The notes: a model not told the origin generated them from the letters alone. 64,000 nt of DNA from Paenibacillus cookii (GCF_018333375.1 NZ_BORW01000025.1:1-64000), one strand, 5' to 3'. Counted from the stretch's first letter, positions 15,561 to 24,098 are shown. Numbers and translations are program-made.

Positions 15561-15700
15561 TCAGGTAGGGAAAACGCGTCGTTGACGCGCTTCCCGATCC
15601 GAATGAACAGAGGACATGAAAAAGCGGTCTGTCTTCAACGAAAAACGACGATAGGCTTTTTCTTATGCCCTGGCAAGCATATACTTAAGGCGAGGGTTTC

Positions 15701-16219
15701 TTACAGAAGCTCTTTGACGGCTGCGACCGCTTTTTCGTAATTCGGATGTTCGGCCATCTCTTTCAGATATTCCACGTACGTGATTTTGTCGTTTTGGTCG
15801 ACAACGAAAATGGAACGCATGTCCAGACGGAATTCCTTGATGTGGACGCCGTAGGCTTGGCCGAAAGACATGTCCTTGTGATCCGAAAGCGTGATGACGC
15901 GGTCTACGCCGGCTGCGCCGCACCAGCGCTCTTGGGCAAACGGAAGATCGGCGCTGATGGTGAGTACGACCACGTTATCGCCAAGGGCGGAGGCCTCCTC
16001 GTTGAAACGGCGGGTTTGGGCGTCGCATACGCCGGTATCCAGGGAAGGAACGACGCTGATCAGCTTGATTTTTCCCGCGAAATCTTTGAGGGTAGCCTGT
16101 TCAAGCAGATTTTTGCTGACGGTAAAGTCCGGAGCCTGATCGCCCGCCTTCAGTTCGGGACCGATCAGCGTAATCGGATTGCCTTTAAAAGTTGCAGCAC
16201 CTGTGCGTTCTTGTGCCAT
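15701..16219 (-). CDS. tpx: Thiol peroxidase Tpx
   Basis: Peroxiredoxin of the atypical 2-Cys Tpx class, reducing H2O2 and organic peroxides with thioredoxin. 172 residues, the normal length. The peroxidatic cysteine is C65 in PSLDTGVCDAQTRRF and the resolving cysteine C100 in FAQERWCGA. ATG 16219 is chosen for AAAGGAG 8 nt upstream; an upstream ATG at 16264 adds an unrelated leader. A promoter is visible just upstream. Stand-alone gene. Confidence 0.95.
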   Translation of the reverse strand: MAQERTGAATFKGNPITLIGPELKAGDQAPDFTVSKNLLEQATLKDFAGKIKLISVVPSLDTGVCDAQTRRFNEEASALGDNVVVLTISADLPFAQERWCGAAGVDRVITLSDHKDMSFGQAYGVHIKEFRLDMRSIFVVDQNDKITYVEYLKEMAEHPNYEKAVAAVKELL

Positions 16220-16267
16220 GGTTGATTCTCCTTTCGGATATGGAATTTTGGTGATTCGTGCCAATTC

Positions 16268-16297
16268 ATTATAATCTTTTTAAAAAGGCATTGTCCA
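16268..16297 (-). promoter_or_regulatory. SigA-type promoter of tpx
   Basis: On the minus strand TGGACA (complement of 16292-16297), an 18-bp spacer and TATAAT (complement of 16268-16273), about 50 bp before the tpx start. Confidence 0.6.
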
Positions 16298-16393
16298 ATG
16301 AGCCGGATGTCGGCATGGCGACGCAGCGAATGCGAACATGGTTTCCCGATATCCGGGACGGTCCCGATATAGCGATAGAAAAGGAAGTGCGGC

Positions 16394-17026
16394 ATGTTAT
16401 TTGTTCGTTATGAAAACTGGAAAAGCTACTTGAAATATTATCCGATTACGACGATATTGTTTGTGGCGAATATAGTGATGTACCTGATTCTGGTCTTTAA
16501 CGGAGGGGCCTCCGATCACATCACGATCATCCGATTCGGGGCGCTGACCAACGTGGAAGGAATGAACGAATGGTGGCGATACGTAACGTCGCTTTTTCTT
16601 CACGGAGGTTTTTCGCATCTTTTGTTTAACGATTTTGCCATCCTCGTCTTTTGCCCGCCGCTCGAGCGGCTGCTTGGGGCTTGGCGATATGCGCTATTAT
16701 ACCTGCTCAGCGGCGTGATCGGCAATATTTTGTCCGTGGCGCATTATAACCGTCTGGGGGAAACGCTCCTTACGTTAGGCGCCTCAGGGGCCGTTTACGG
16801 GGTGTACGGAGCCTACCTCTACATCGCCCTGCTGCAGCGGAACCTGATGGACGAATCCTCGCGCAAGACGATTTATGCCCTGCTTGCCATCGGGATTATT
16901 TTCTCGTTTGCTTCGGGGGAACAAATTAAAATCAACTGGATGGCGCATTTGGGCGGATTGGTCGGCGGATTTTTCGTTTACGGCTTAATGGCAAGGATTT
17001 TGAAGAAACGGTATGGAAGGTCATAG
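16394..17026 (+). CDS. Rhomboid family intramembrane serine protease
   Basis: 210-residue membrane protein with six hydrophobic segments. The rhomboid catalytic dyad is present: Ser131 in GASG (LTLGASGAVYG) and His185 in NWMAHLGGLVGG. The first extracytoplasmic loop carries the WWRYVTSLFLHGGFSHLLFN block typical of the family. It cleaves transmembrane substrates within the membrane; the substrates are unknown. ATG at 16394, with AAAGGAAG upstream. The LysR gene follows 41 bp downstream on the same strand, perhaps co-transcribed. Confidence 0.92.
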   Translation: MLFVRYENWKSYLKYYPITTILFVANIVMYLILVFNGGASDHITIIRFGALTNVEGMNEWWRYVTSLFLHGGFSHLLFNDFAILVFCPPLERLLGAWRYALLYLLSGVIGNILSVAHYNRLGETLLTLGASGAVYGVYGAYLYIALLQRNLMDESSRKTIYALLAIGIIFSFASGEQIKINWMAHLGGLVGGFFVYGLMARILKKRYGRS

Positions 17027-17067
17027 CAAGAGGACCCGCGTAAAAAGCAGAATGGAGCGAGTAACAG

Positions 17068-17991
17068 GTGGAATTAAGACAGTTGCAGTATTTTTTGAAG
17101 GTAGCGCAGAAAGAGCATGTCACCCAGGCTTCGGAGGAGCTTCACGTGGCCCAGTCTGCGGTCAGCCGTCAGATTCATCAGCTGGAGGAAGAGCTGGGCG
17201 TTCAATTGTTTATGCAAAAGGGAAGAAACCTGCAGCTGACGCCGGTAGGACAGCTGTTTTGCAAACGGGTGGACAGCATCCTCAAAGATCTCGACCGGGC
17301 GGTGGCCGAGGTTCATGAATTTTTGGACCCGGAGCAAGGCGAAATCCGGATCGGTTTTCCGCACAGTTTGGGGATCCATCTTATTCCGTCTGTCGTGGCC
17401 GAATTCAAGCGGCGGTATCCGAACGTGAAATTCAGGTTCAAGCAGGGCATGTTCCCATCCTTGATCCGCGACGTCATTTCGGCGGAAGTGGATCTTGCCT
17501 TCATTTCCCCGTTTCCGGAGAAGCATGATCAAGTGGAAGGGGAGATTATGCTGACGGAGGAGCTGTTTGCGATTTTGCCTCCGAACCATCCGCTGGCCAA
17601 GGAAGAGAGCATCAAGCTCAGCCAGTTGAAGGACGATAAATTCGTCCTGTTCAGCAAAGGGTACTCGCTGCGGCCGATCGTATGGCATGCCTGCTTGGAG
17701 GCGGGATTCACGCCGAAGATCGCGTTTGAGGGCGAGGAAACCGACACGATCCGGGGGTTGGTGGCCGCGGGCATGGGGGTAAGCATTTTGCCGGAGATGG
17801 CATTATTCCAAACGAATCCGCTCCAGCCTGCACGGGTACGGATTTCGGAGCCGAAGGTGACGCGCACCATCGGGCTGATCCACCGGTCGGACGACAAGCT
17901 GCCGCGGGTGGCTCAGGCCTTCCGCTCCTTTTTGCTCAGCTACTTCGGACTGCAGCAGCAAGCCGGAACTTGCGATAAACCGAAAACATAA
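17068..17991 (+). CDS. LysR family transcriptional regulator, GltC-like
   Basis: 307 residues: N-terminal winged helix (1-60, MELRQLQYFLKVAQKEHVTQASEELHVAQSAVSRQIHQLEEELG) and the LysR effector-binding domain (about 90-295). The sequence resembles B. subtilis GltC throughout (ELRQLQYF, EGRN-like KGRNLQLTPVG, LDPEQGEIRIGFPHSLG, VAAGMGVSILPE). GltC activates glutamate synthase genes, but no gltAB is adjacent, so the target is open. GTG start at 17068 with a weak ribosome site. A bidirectional terminator follows. Confidence 0.88.
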   Translation: MELRQLQYFLKVAQKEHVTQASEELHVAQSAVSRQIHQLEEELGVQLFMQKGRNLQLTPVGQLFCKRVDSILKDLDRAVAEVHEFLDPEQGEIRIGFPHSLGIHLIPSVVAEFKRRYPNVKFRFKQGMFPSLIRDVISAEVDLAFISPFPEKHDQVEGEIMLTEELFAILPPNHPLAKEESIKLSQLKDDKFVLFSKGYSLRPIVWHACLEAGFTPKIAFEGEETDTIRGLVAAGMGVSILPEMALFQTNPLQPARVRISEPKVTRTIGLIHRSDDKLPRVAQAFRSFLLSYFGLQQQAGTCDKPKT

Positions 17992-18004
17992 CCTGAACAA
18001 TCAT

Positions 18005-18044
18005 AAAACCCCCTGGCCGGTTGGCAACCGTCCAGGGGGTTTTT
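18005..18044. terminator. Bidirectional terminator between the LysR gene and yugP
   Basis: AAAACCCCCTGG (18005-18016) pairs with CCAGGGGGTTTT (18032-18043). T runs exist on both strands, serving the converging LysR and yugP-type genes. Confidence 0.85.
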
Positions 18045-18056
18045 GGCGTCATAACG

Positions 18057-18731
18057 TTAATCGCGGTTATTGTTCACGAAAATAAAGATGTAGCGCAGAA
18101 GCTCCAGCACGGAGATCAGCGCGGCAGCCACATAGGTCAGGGCCGCGGCGTTCAGCACTTTGGCGACGCCTCTTTCTTCTTCGTTTGTGATATATCCTTC
18201 GGCCACCATAATGTCGCGGGCGCGGTTGCTGGCATTAAATTCGACCGGCAGCGTAATGAGCTGGAAGGCGACGGCAACGGAGAAGAAGATGATCCCGATC
18301 CCGAGAAGCCCCATCCACTGGAACAGGAAGCCGGCGATAATCAGCAAAGGAGCGATCCCCGACGCAAAGTTGACGATCGGGAATATCCGGTGTCTCAGCA
18401 CGAGCATCGGATAATGCTGTTTGTGCTGAATGGCGTGTCCGACCTCGTGACAGGCGACCGAAACCGCCGAAATCGAATTTTCGTAGTAGACCGGTTCGGA
18501 TAAGCGGACCACGCGGTGAATCGGATCGTAGTGGTCGGATAACGCGCCGCGCACCGGTTCGATCGGAACATCGTGCAAACCGTTGCTGTCAAGCATATGC
18601 CGGGCTGCATCGTAGCCGGTCATGCCGCTGGCCGCCGGTACGTCCGACCATTTTCTGAACGTTCCCTGGACCCGGAACTGCGCCCACAAGGAAAAACCGA
18701 ACGCAATGATAATAAGAATATACATTCCCAT
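18057..18731 (-). CDS. YugP-type zinc metallopeptidase, membrane anchored
   Basis: 224 residues; N-terminal membrane helix (MGMYILIIIAFGFSLWAQF) then a catalytic region with HEVGH (H95-E96-H99) in AVSVACHEVGHAIQHKQ, and two to three further hydrophobic segments. Closely resembles B. subtilis YugP, a neutral zinc metallopeptidase of unknown substrate. The MerR regulator gene lies 45 bp upstream on the same strand. Confidence 0.9.
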   Translation of the reverse strand: MGMYILIIIAFGFSLWAQFRVQGTFRKWSDVPAASGMTGYDAARHMLDSNGLHDVPIEPVRGALSDHYDPIHRVVRLSEPVYYENSISAVSVACHEVGHAIQHKQHYPMLVLRHRIFPIVNFASGIAPLLIIAGFLFQWMGLLGIGIIFFSVAVAFQLITLPVEFNASNRARDIMVAEGYITNEEERGVAKVLNAAALTYVAAALISVLELLRYIFIFVNNNRD

Positions 18732-18776
18732 CTTACAACCTCCTGCTTGTGTCGATACCTGTAAAATAGAACCTCG

Positions 18777-19208
18777 CTAAAGGGTAGGTCCTTGTTCGAG
18801 GAAAAGCCTGATCGCCTCGATGCATGCCGCGCCCTGCGGCAGCAAATTCAGCAGCAGGCGCCGCGCTTGCCCGGGTTTCATCTTCTCGAGAAGGGGGCTG
18901 AGCTCCTTGACCTCGCGTTCCAGCTGCTGCATTTGCAGCTCCAGGTGGGAAAGCCTGTCGGATACGTGATGGATCTCGGGGGCGGCATCCCATTTGGCAA
19001 GCGTCTGGCGAATCTCTTCCAGAGTATATTTCTCTTGTTTCAATTCATTAATACGTTTGAGACGGAGCAAGGTTTCATGGCTGTACAAACGATAATTTTT
19101 AAGAGTGCGCTTTTCGGGGGAGATCAACCCCAGCTTGGTATAGTAGTCGATCGTACGCTCGCTGACGCCCCCGGCCTTAGCCAATTCACCGATCCGGTAA
19201 AGTTTCAT
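18777..19208 (-). CDS. MerR family transcriptional regulator
   Basis: 143 residues. The N-terminal MerR winged helix (YRIGELAKAGGVSERTIDYYTKLGLISPEKRTLKNYRLYSHETLLRLKRINELKQEKYTLEEI, residues 4-70) is followed by a coiled-coil dimer helix and a short Leu-rich C-terminus. There are no Cys residues like those of metal-sensing MerR proteins, except one near the end, so the effector is unknown. It may control itself and the downstream protease gene. Confidence 0.88.
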   Translation of the reverse strand: MKLYRIGELAKAGGVSERTIDYYTKLGLISPEKRTLKNYRLYSHETLLRLKRINELKQEKYTLEEIRQTLAKWDAAPEIHHVSDRLSHLELQMQQLEREVKELSPLLEKMKPGQARRLLLNLLPQGAACIEAIRLFLEQGPTL

Positions 19209-19431
19209 ATCCCCATCTAAACCACCTCACCGAAAAAAGTTTGCGGATGCTGATTGGTTGCAGTATCCCGAGCTCTATAGAATGAACGTCTCATTTTTGT
19301 CGGTTTTCTAAAAAAGGATGCTCCGGTTCGTTCAATCTATGTAACTCATTTTAATGACCTGTAGATAAAAATATGATACATGATAACGAACCGTACAGTC
19401 AAACGTTACGGTTTTATAATATAACAATTCA

Positions 19432-19448
19432 TGTAATATATTTTTACA
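19432..19448 (+). promoter_or_regulatory. GlnR/TnrA box 1 (upstream)
   Basis: TGTAATATATTTTTACA matches the consensus TGTnAn7TnACA at all fixed positions. Its centre is about 69 bp upstream of the inferred start of transcription, a position compatible with activation under nitrogen limitation. Confidence 0.75.
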
Positions 19449-19523
19449 TATATTATTTTTTCGAGAATTGTATTGTCAATTTCCTGCTTATCTGTTTATA
19501 ATGTGATTAATAATTTCGTAATA

Positions 19524-19540
19524 TGTTATAAAAACTAACA
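19524..19540 (+). promoter_or_regulatory. GlnR/TnrA box 2 (downstream of promoter)
   Basis: TGTTATAAAAACTAACA matches TGTnAn7TnACA at all fixed positions. It lies between the -10 element and the ribosome binding site AAAGAGGAG (19543-19551), where a bound regulator would block elongation. Confidence 0.75.
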
Positions 19541-19559
19541 TTAAAGAGGAGTGGGGAAC

Positions 19560-21002
19560 ATGAACAAAAAGTGGCTTGGCGGTGGATTGGCTTTTCTTGC
19601 GCTGATGGCATTTCCGGCAACGGTATTTGCCGATGACGGGGCAAGCAATATGGTGCTTCAGACGGGACTGAACACGTTTTTCGTATTTATGGCCGCGATG
19701 CTCGTCTTTTTTATGCAGGCGGGATTCGCCCTTCTGGAGGCCGGTTCGGTGCGGATGAAAAACGCGGGCCATATTGCCGGGAAAACGGTGCTGACCCTCG
19801 GAATCGCCATCGTCGTGTTTTGGGCGTTCGGGTTTGGCCTCGGATTCGGAAACGGCAACAGCCTTTTCGGAACGACCGGATTTTTTATGACCGGCGATTC
19901 GATGGCTTCCTCTTTTGACGCGCTTTCGGCGTCGGAGGTCTCTTTATCGGTGAAGTTTTTGTTCCAGCTGTCGTTTGCGGCCGTTTCGCTGGCGATTGCC
20001 TGCGGCGGCATGGCGGAACGCGCCAAGCTGAGCGTATATATCGTATTCGGCACGTTGTTCATGATCGTGATTTATCCCGTGGTGGCCCATTGGGTGTGGG
20101 GCGGCGGCTGGCTCGGCCAACTCGGCATGCAGGATTTCGCGGGTTCGGCCGTCGTACATTTGACGGGGGCGACCGCGGCGCTGGTCATTACCTACCTGCT
20201 TAAACCGCGTCTTGGCAAATACAATAAGGATGGCAAACCAAACAGCATTCCGGGTCATAATCAAGTGCTTTCCGTTCTGGGCGTGTTTATTCTGTGGATC
20301 GGCTGGTTCGGCTTCAATCCGGGCAGCACGCTTTCGGCACTGATGGACGGCTTTTTCGGATACGTCGCGCTGACGACCAATCTGGCGGTGGCGGCGGGCG
20401 CTATCGCGGCGCTGTTCATCTCATGGGCGGTATTCGGGAAAGCGGACATTCCTAGCATGCTGAACGGCGTGTTGGCCGCGCTCGTGGCGATTACGGGCGC
20501 TTGCGCGTTCGTCGACGCATGGGCTGCCGTTGTCATCGGCGCCGTCGCCGGCATCGTCACCTTCTTTACGGCGCAGTGGTTTGAAAGAGCGGGCATCGAC
20601 GATCCGATCTATGCTTTTTCCGTTCACGGCATTGCCGGCATTTGGGGGGCGATCTCCACAGGATTGTTTGCGACGCCGGAACTCGTGGAAAAAACCGGGG
20701 TCGGCAAACCGGGGCTGTTCTACGGAGGAGGATTCGGGCAGCTGGGCGTACAGCTGCTGGGCGTGCTCGGCGCCTTTGTATTCGTGTTCGTCATCTCGTT
20801 TGTGATCGTCGGCATCATGAAAGCGACGATGGGAATCCGCGTCACGGAGGAAGAAGAAATGATGGGGCTGGACATCAGCGAACACGGCGCCTACGGGTAT
20901 CCGGAGCAAATGAAGCTCATCGCCGGCGCCGAGGCGGGAAAATCCGCTTCCGAGATGCCTTCCGTCTCCAAACCGGCGGTAGGGACCGGCGATTCCTTTT
21001 AA
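19560..21002 (+). CDS. amt: Ammonium transporter, Amt family
   Basis: 480-residue channel for NH4+/NH3 uptake. A signal-like N-terminus (LGGGLAFLALMAFPATVFA) precedes about eleven hydrophobic segments. Family blocks include FFMQAGFALLEAGSVR, GGMAERAKLSVYIVFG, YPVVAHWVWGGGWLG, DFAGSAVVHLTGA, WIGWFGFNPGS and AFSVHGIAGIWGAI, which supply the phenylalanine gate and twin-histidine pore. The C-terminal cytoplasmic tail (MGIRVTEEEEMMGLDISEHGAYGYPE) is the segment usually contacted by PII. Start ATG 19560 follows AAAGAGGAG; a GTG at 19551 overlaps that site. No glnK gene is adjacent. The promoter carries two GlnR-type boxes. Confidence 0.95.
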   Translation: MNKKWLGGGLAFLALMAFPATVFADDGASNMVLQTGLNTFFVFMAAMLVFFMQAGFALLEAGSVRMKNAGHIAGKTVLTLGIAIVVFWAFGFGLGFGNGNSLFGTTGFFMTGDSMASSFDALSASEVSLSVKFLFQLSFAAVSLAIACGGMAERAKLSVYIVFGTLFMIVIYPVVAHWVWGGGWLGQLGMQDFAGSAVVHLTGATAALVITYLLKPRLGKYNKDGKPNSIPGHNQVLSVLGVFILWIGWFGFNPGSTLSALMDGFFGYVALTTNLAVAAGAIAALFISWAVFGKADIPSMLNGVLAALVAITGACAFVDAWAAVVIGAVAGIVTFFTAQWFERAGIDDPIYAFSVHGIAGIWGAISTGLFATPELVEKTGVGKPGLFYGGGFGQLGVQLLGVLGAFVFVFVISFVIVGIMKATMGIRVTEEEEMMGLDISEHGAYGYPEQMKLIAGAEAGKSASEMPSVSKPAVGTGDSF

Positions 21003-21077
21003 TCCGAAAAAAGCAGGCGAGGACGCAGCGTTTCGTCGACGAGTGCAGCATGACGGCTTGACAGGGGGGTATCGGGT

Positions 21078-22157
21078 ATGGAGCCGGTGAAAAACGCGAA
21101 ACATGAACCGGATTTGGAGCTCATCAGGCATGCGGATACGCGCGAGCAGCTTCGGGAAGGCAGGCGGGCTTGCCAGTCCCGGATCGAATATTTATATGCG
21201 GAAATGCCGATTGCAGCCTGGACGGCGCTTGTGAACGACATGCATGACGAGGTGGCCGCCAGGGCGGCTGCGGTGTGCGAGAAGGAACTGAAGGAAGCGG
21301 GTTACGGCCCGCCTCCGGTTCCGTATGCTTTGGTCGTGTTCGGCAGCTCCGGCCGCCGGGAATCCACGCCTTGGAGCGACCAGGATAACGGGCTGATCGT
21401 CAGCGACGAAGCCAGTGGACATAAGGACAAGTATTTCGCCGCTTTCGGGCGCCGTCTGTCCGATCTGCTGGAATATGCGGGATATGAGAAATGCAAGGGA
21501 AAGGTTATGTGCTCCGAGCCGGCCTGGAACCAAACGCTTGGGCAATGGAGACATCGGCTGGCTGGCTGGCATCGGGATCTCAGCTGGGAGAACGTGCGCA
21601 ACCTGATGATCGCGTCGGATCTGCGCTGGATCGCCGGCGACCCGTCGCTGGCGGCTGCCTGGAAAAGTTGTTTTGCCCATGGCTTGAACGAATCGCCGGA
21701 AACGGCGACCGCCATTTTGCGGAATACGGTGAGGCACAAAGCGACGCTGAACATTCTCGGTCAGGTGGTGACCGAACGTTTCGGCGAACATGCCGGCGAA
21801 TTCGACGTCAAATACGGGGTGTATATACCGCTCGTCAACAGCATCCGCTATATGGCGCTGCAGGAAGGGGTCCATGAAACCTCGACGTTGAAACGGCTGG
21901 AAAAGCTGACCCTGCTGGACGGCGGAAACCTTCTGTTTGAAAATTGCCAGCGCGCTTTTTTGACCGCATTGACGCTCCGCGCATCGGCCACATATACGCT
22001 CCGGAACGGCGTGTACTCCAGCAGCGGTTATTTGCCGCAGACCGAGCTGAAGCAAAAACCTCTTCTGTATAAGCTGAGGGAAAGCCTGACGACGGTCAGG
22101 CGCACGCACCGGGCGCTGCAAAGAAGGCTGCGTTTTGCGGAGAAGGGGAGATTATGA
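21078..22157 (+). CDS. DUF294 nucleotidyltransferase-like protein
   Basis: 359 residues. The N-terminal nucleotidyltransferase domain has the pol-beta-type signature GSSGRRESTPWSDQDNGLI (G89 onward, acidic pair D101 and D103). The C-terminal part (about 200-340, RHKATLNILGQVVTERFGEHAGEFDVKYGVYIPLVNSIRYMAL) matches the DUF294 C-terminal helical domain. The fold is related to the uridylyltransferase part of GlnD, but the CBS domains often attached to this family are absent. It lies 75 bp behind amt on the same strand with AGGGGGG upstream, and its stop overlaps the next ATG (ATGA). A regulatory nucleotidylation role in nitrogen control is plausible but unproven. Confidence 0.8.
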   Translation: MEPVKNAKHEPDLELIRHADTREQLREGRRACQSRIEYLYAEMPIAAWTALVNDMHDEVAARAAAVCEKELKEAGYGPPPVPYALVVFGSSGRRESTPWSDQDNGLIVSDEASGHKDKYFAAFGRRLSDLLEYAGYEKCKGKVMCSEPAWNQTLGQWRHRLAGWHRDLSWENVRNLMIASDLRWIAGDPSLAAAWKSCFAHGLNESPETATAILRNTVRHKATLNILGQVVTERFGEHAGEFDVKYGVYIPLVNSIRYMALQEGVHETSTLKRLEKLTLLDGGNLLFENCQRAFLTALTLRASATYTLRNGVYSSSGYLPQTELKQKPLLYKLRESLTTVRRTHRALQRRLRFAEKGRL

Positions 22158-22894
22158 AGGCTCCGGAACGCGGAAACGGGGGGTTTTGGAGTTTGCTGCG
22201 CCAAGGAGGCGTCCCGTCCGCGATCGCTTCCGTCATGGGGGGCGCCTCCGCCCAGCAGATGGCTTTTATCCGCTCGCTGATGAGGGAACAACGCCGCCCG
22301 GAAATGCTGCATACTCCTTTGCATAAACTGAAGACGGTCATTTTCGATTTGGAGACGACCGGGTTCAACGTCCAACAGGGCGATGAAATTTTGTCCATCG
22401 GCGCTTTGAAGGCCGACGGCCAGCATATCGTGGAAGAGGAGCCGTTTTATACGCTGGTGAAAGCCAAGCGGCCGGTCCCTCCGCAAATTACGGAGCTCAC
22501 GGGTATAACGCAGCCGATGATCGACCAGGCTCCGCCGTTGATCGAAGGCCTGCACGACTTTATGCATTTCGTCGGGGACCGGGTGCTGGTCGCCCATGCC
22601 AGCGGGCATGACAAAGCGTTCCTGAACGCGGCCTTGTGGAAGACGTCCAAGGTGAATCTCGGCCACCGGGTCCTGGATACGATGATGATCGCCCGTTGGC
22701 TCGGTCCCGGCCTCCCGAGTTATTCGCTGGATGCGCTGCTTTCGGAAAAAGGCATTCCGGTTGAAGGCAGGCATCATGCGCTGGAAGACGCGAGGATGAC
22801 GGCCAAGCTGTGGGTTTCCTACCTGCGGGACATTGCGGAAAGCCGCAAGGCGGAGACGCTCGGCGACCTGTACGCTTGTCTCAGCCATGCGTGA
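22154..22894 (+). CDS. DEDDh 3'-5' exonuclease (DnaQ/PolC epsilon-like)
   Basis: 246 residues. The exonuclease core begins near residue 60 with VIFDLETTGFNVQQGDEILSIGA (ExoI, D and E), continues with VGDRVLVAHASGHDKAFLNAAL (ExoII) and ends with HHALEDARMTAKL (ExoIII, H and D), placing it in the DEDDh class. The first 55 residues are an extra segment of unknown role. The ATG overlaps the stop of the nucleotidyltransferase gene, so translation is coupled. The same pairing of a DUF294 protein with an epsilon-like exonuclease is known in other bacteria. It converges with the JAMM gene, overlapping by 14 bp. Confidence 0.87.
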   Translation: MKAPERGNGGFWSLLRQGGVPSAIASVMGGASAQQMAFIRSLMREQRRPEMLHTPLHKLKTVIFDLETTGFNVQQGDEILSIGALKADGQHIVEEEPFYTLVKAKRPVPPQITELTGITQPMIDQAPPLIEGLHDFMHFVGDRVLVAHASGHDKAFLNAALWKTSKVNLGHRVLDTMMIARWLGPGLPSYSLDALLSEKGIPVEGRHHALEDARMTAKLWVSYLRDIAESRKAETLGDLYACLSHA

Positions 22895-23336
22895 CGTCCG
22901 CAGGAATCAAATGATATAAACCGTTTTTTCCTTTTTCGATCATATAACCGTTTAGTTCGATTTCGCACCCCGTTTTTGCGGGACTGCCGATGAGGTACGC
23001 GCTGAGCATGCCCGCGAATAAAGGCAGCTGCCGCAGATCTTCATCGGAAGGAACGGGCGGCGAGGAAGGGTGGGAGTGGAACAGGCCGATCAGGCCGCCG
23101 CCCCGCAAGCATTCCCGCGTCCATTCCGCCGGGTCCAGGACGAAACGGTGCAGCGGGTCAGGCGCTACGTTGCGAATCGGGGCAAAGGCGTCGATTCGCA
23201 TGCCGCCCGCTGCAGCTTTACCCCGCAACACGCCGCAGGTTTCATATGGCAGTCCGGAAACAAGGTGTTCGGCGATTTGCCTTCCGCACGAGGCATTGAG
23301 CCGGATTTCCCGCCGGACCGTATGAGGATCTGCCAA
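22881..23336 (-). CDS. JAMM/MPN-domain metallopeptidase (Mov34 family)
   Basis: 151 residues forming a single JAB1/MPN/Mov34 domain. The zinc-site motif is complete: E32 (PYETCGVLRG), H87-S-H89 and S97-x2-D100 in FHSHPSSPPVPSDED. Bacterial stand-alone JAMM proteins include isopeptidase-like enzymes that process sulfur-carrier proteins (ThiS, MoaD or CysO types) and RadC relatives. No sulfur-carrier gene is adjacent, so the substrate is unknown. ATG at 23336. It is divergent from the thioredoxin-like gene. Confidence 0.85.
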   Translation of the reverse strand: MADPHTVRREIRLNASCGRQIAEHLVSGLPYETCGVLRGKAAAGGMRIDAFAPIRNVAPDPLHRFVLDPAEWTRECLRGGGLIGLFHSHPSSPPVPSDEDLRQLPLFAGMLSAYLIGSPAKTGCEIELNGYMIEKGKNGLYHLIPADVTHG

Positions 23337-23512
23337 CCGTAGTTCTCCCCTCTCGATGGCCTCTGCTCAATGGAAGCAGAGGTATTTTTTTTAACGTCAG
23401 TCCGACGTTTTTTCGTTTTTTGGCCATTTTCTGCAAACGATTTGTAAGTTCCGATGAAAAGAGGGTACAATACAGAATAGCCACTACAATACGAAAAGGA
23501 ACGAAGACATCC

Positions 23513-24067
23513 ATGAAGCGTAATCTATATATTCTTCTTGGCGTCATCGTCTTAATCGGCATCGCGCTTTACCAAAATGCGGGACCCGGCATTCAGGCGG
23601 CGTTCCAGCATGAAAAACCGATGCCTACCGAGACGGGGCCCGAAGCCGGGCTGCTTGCTCCCGCATTCACCGCCCAAGGACTGGACGGCAAGGAGTATCA
23701 TGTGGGCGGAACCCGGGATAAAGCGATTTTGCTGAATTTTTGGGCGTCCTGGTGCGAACCGTGCAAGCAGGAAGCGCCCGAGCTGAACGCCATTGCCGAG
23801 AAATACAAGGACAGCTTGGCCGTTTACGGCGTGAACGTGACCAAATACGACACCAAAAAAAACGCGCAGAAGTTCGTCGACAAATACGGGGTTCAATTCC
23901 CGGTCATGTTCGACCTCAAAGCCGACATTTACGAAAAGCAGTATAAAGGGGTCGTTTTCCCGACGAACGTGCTGATCGACAAGCGCGGGGTCGTGCAGGA
24001 AATCGTGCTCGGCATTTTGCCGCAAAAGGATTTGGAGAAAAAGGTAAAAAAACTCATCAACTCCTGA
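23513..24067 (+). CDS. Membrane-anchored ResA/TlpA-like thiol-disulfide oxidoreductase
   Basis: 184 residues: an N-terminal membrane anchor (residues 4-20, NLYILLGVIVLIGIALY), then a thioredoxin fold with the active site WASWCEPCKQEAPEL (C81, C84). Similar to B. subtilis ResA, which reduces apocytochrome c cysteines outside the membrane. No res or ccm genes are adjacent, so it may serve another extracytoplasmic reductive task. Start ATG 23513 after AAAGGAACG. Confidence 0.88.
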   Translation: MKRNLYILLGVIVLIGIALYQNAGPGIQAAFQHEKPMPTETGPEAGLLAPAFTAQGLDGKEYHVGGTRDKAILLNFWASWCEPCKQEAPELNAIAEKYKDSLAVYGVNVTKYDTKKNAQKFVDKYGVQFPVMFDLKADIYEKQYKGVVFPTNVLIDKRGVVQEIVLGILPQKDLEKKVKKLINS

Positions 24068-24098
24068 CATGCAGACAGGCCTTGCCGGCCGCCATACG

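Larger units (their letters stand above)
19209..19559 (+). promoter_or_regulatory. Nitrogen-regulated promoter region of amt
   Basis: A 351-bp AT-rich region. It contains two perfect TGTnAn7TnACA boxes, at 19432-19448 and 19524-19540, flanking a sigma-A promoter with -35 TTGTCA (19473-19478), 18-bp spacer and -10 TATAAT (19497-19502). The inferred transcription start is near 19509. The MerR gene is divergent on the other side. Confidence 0.8.
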
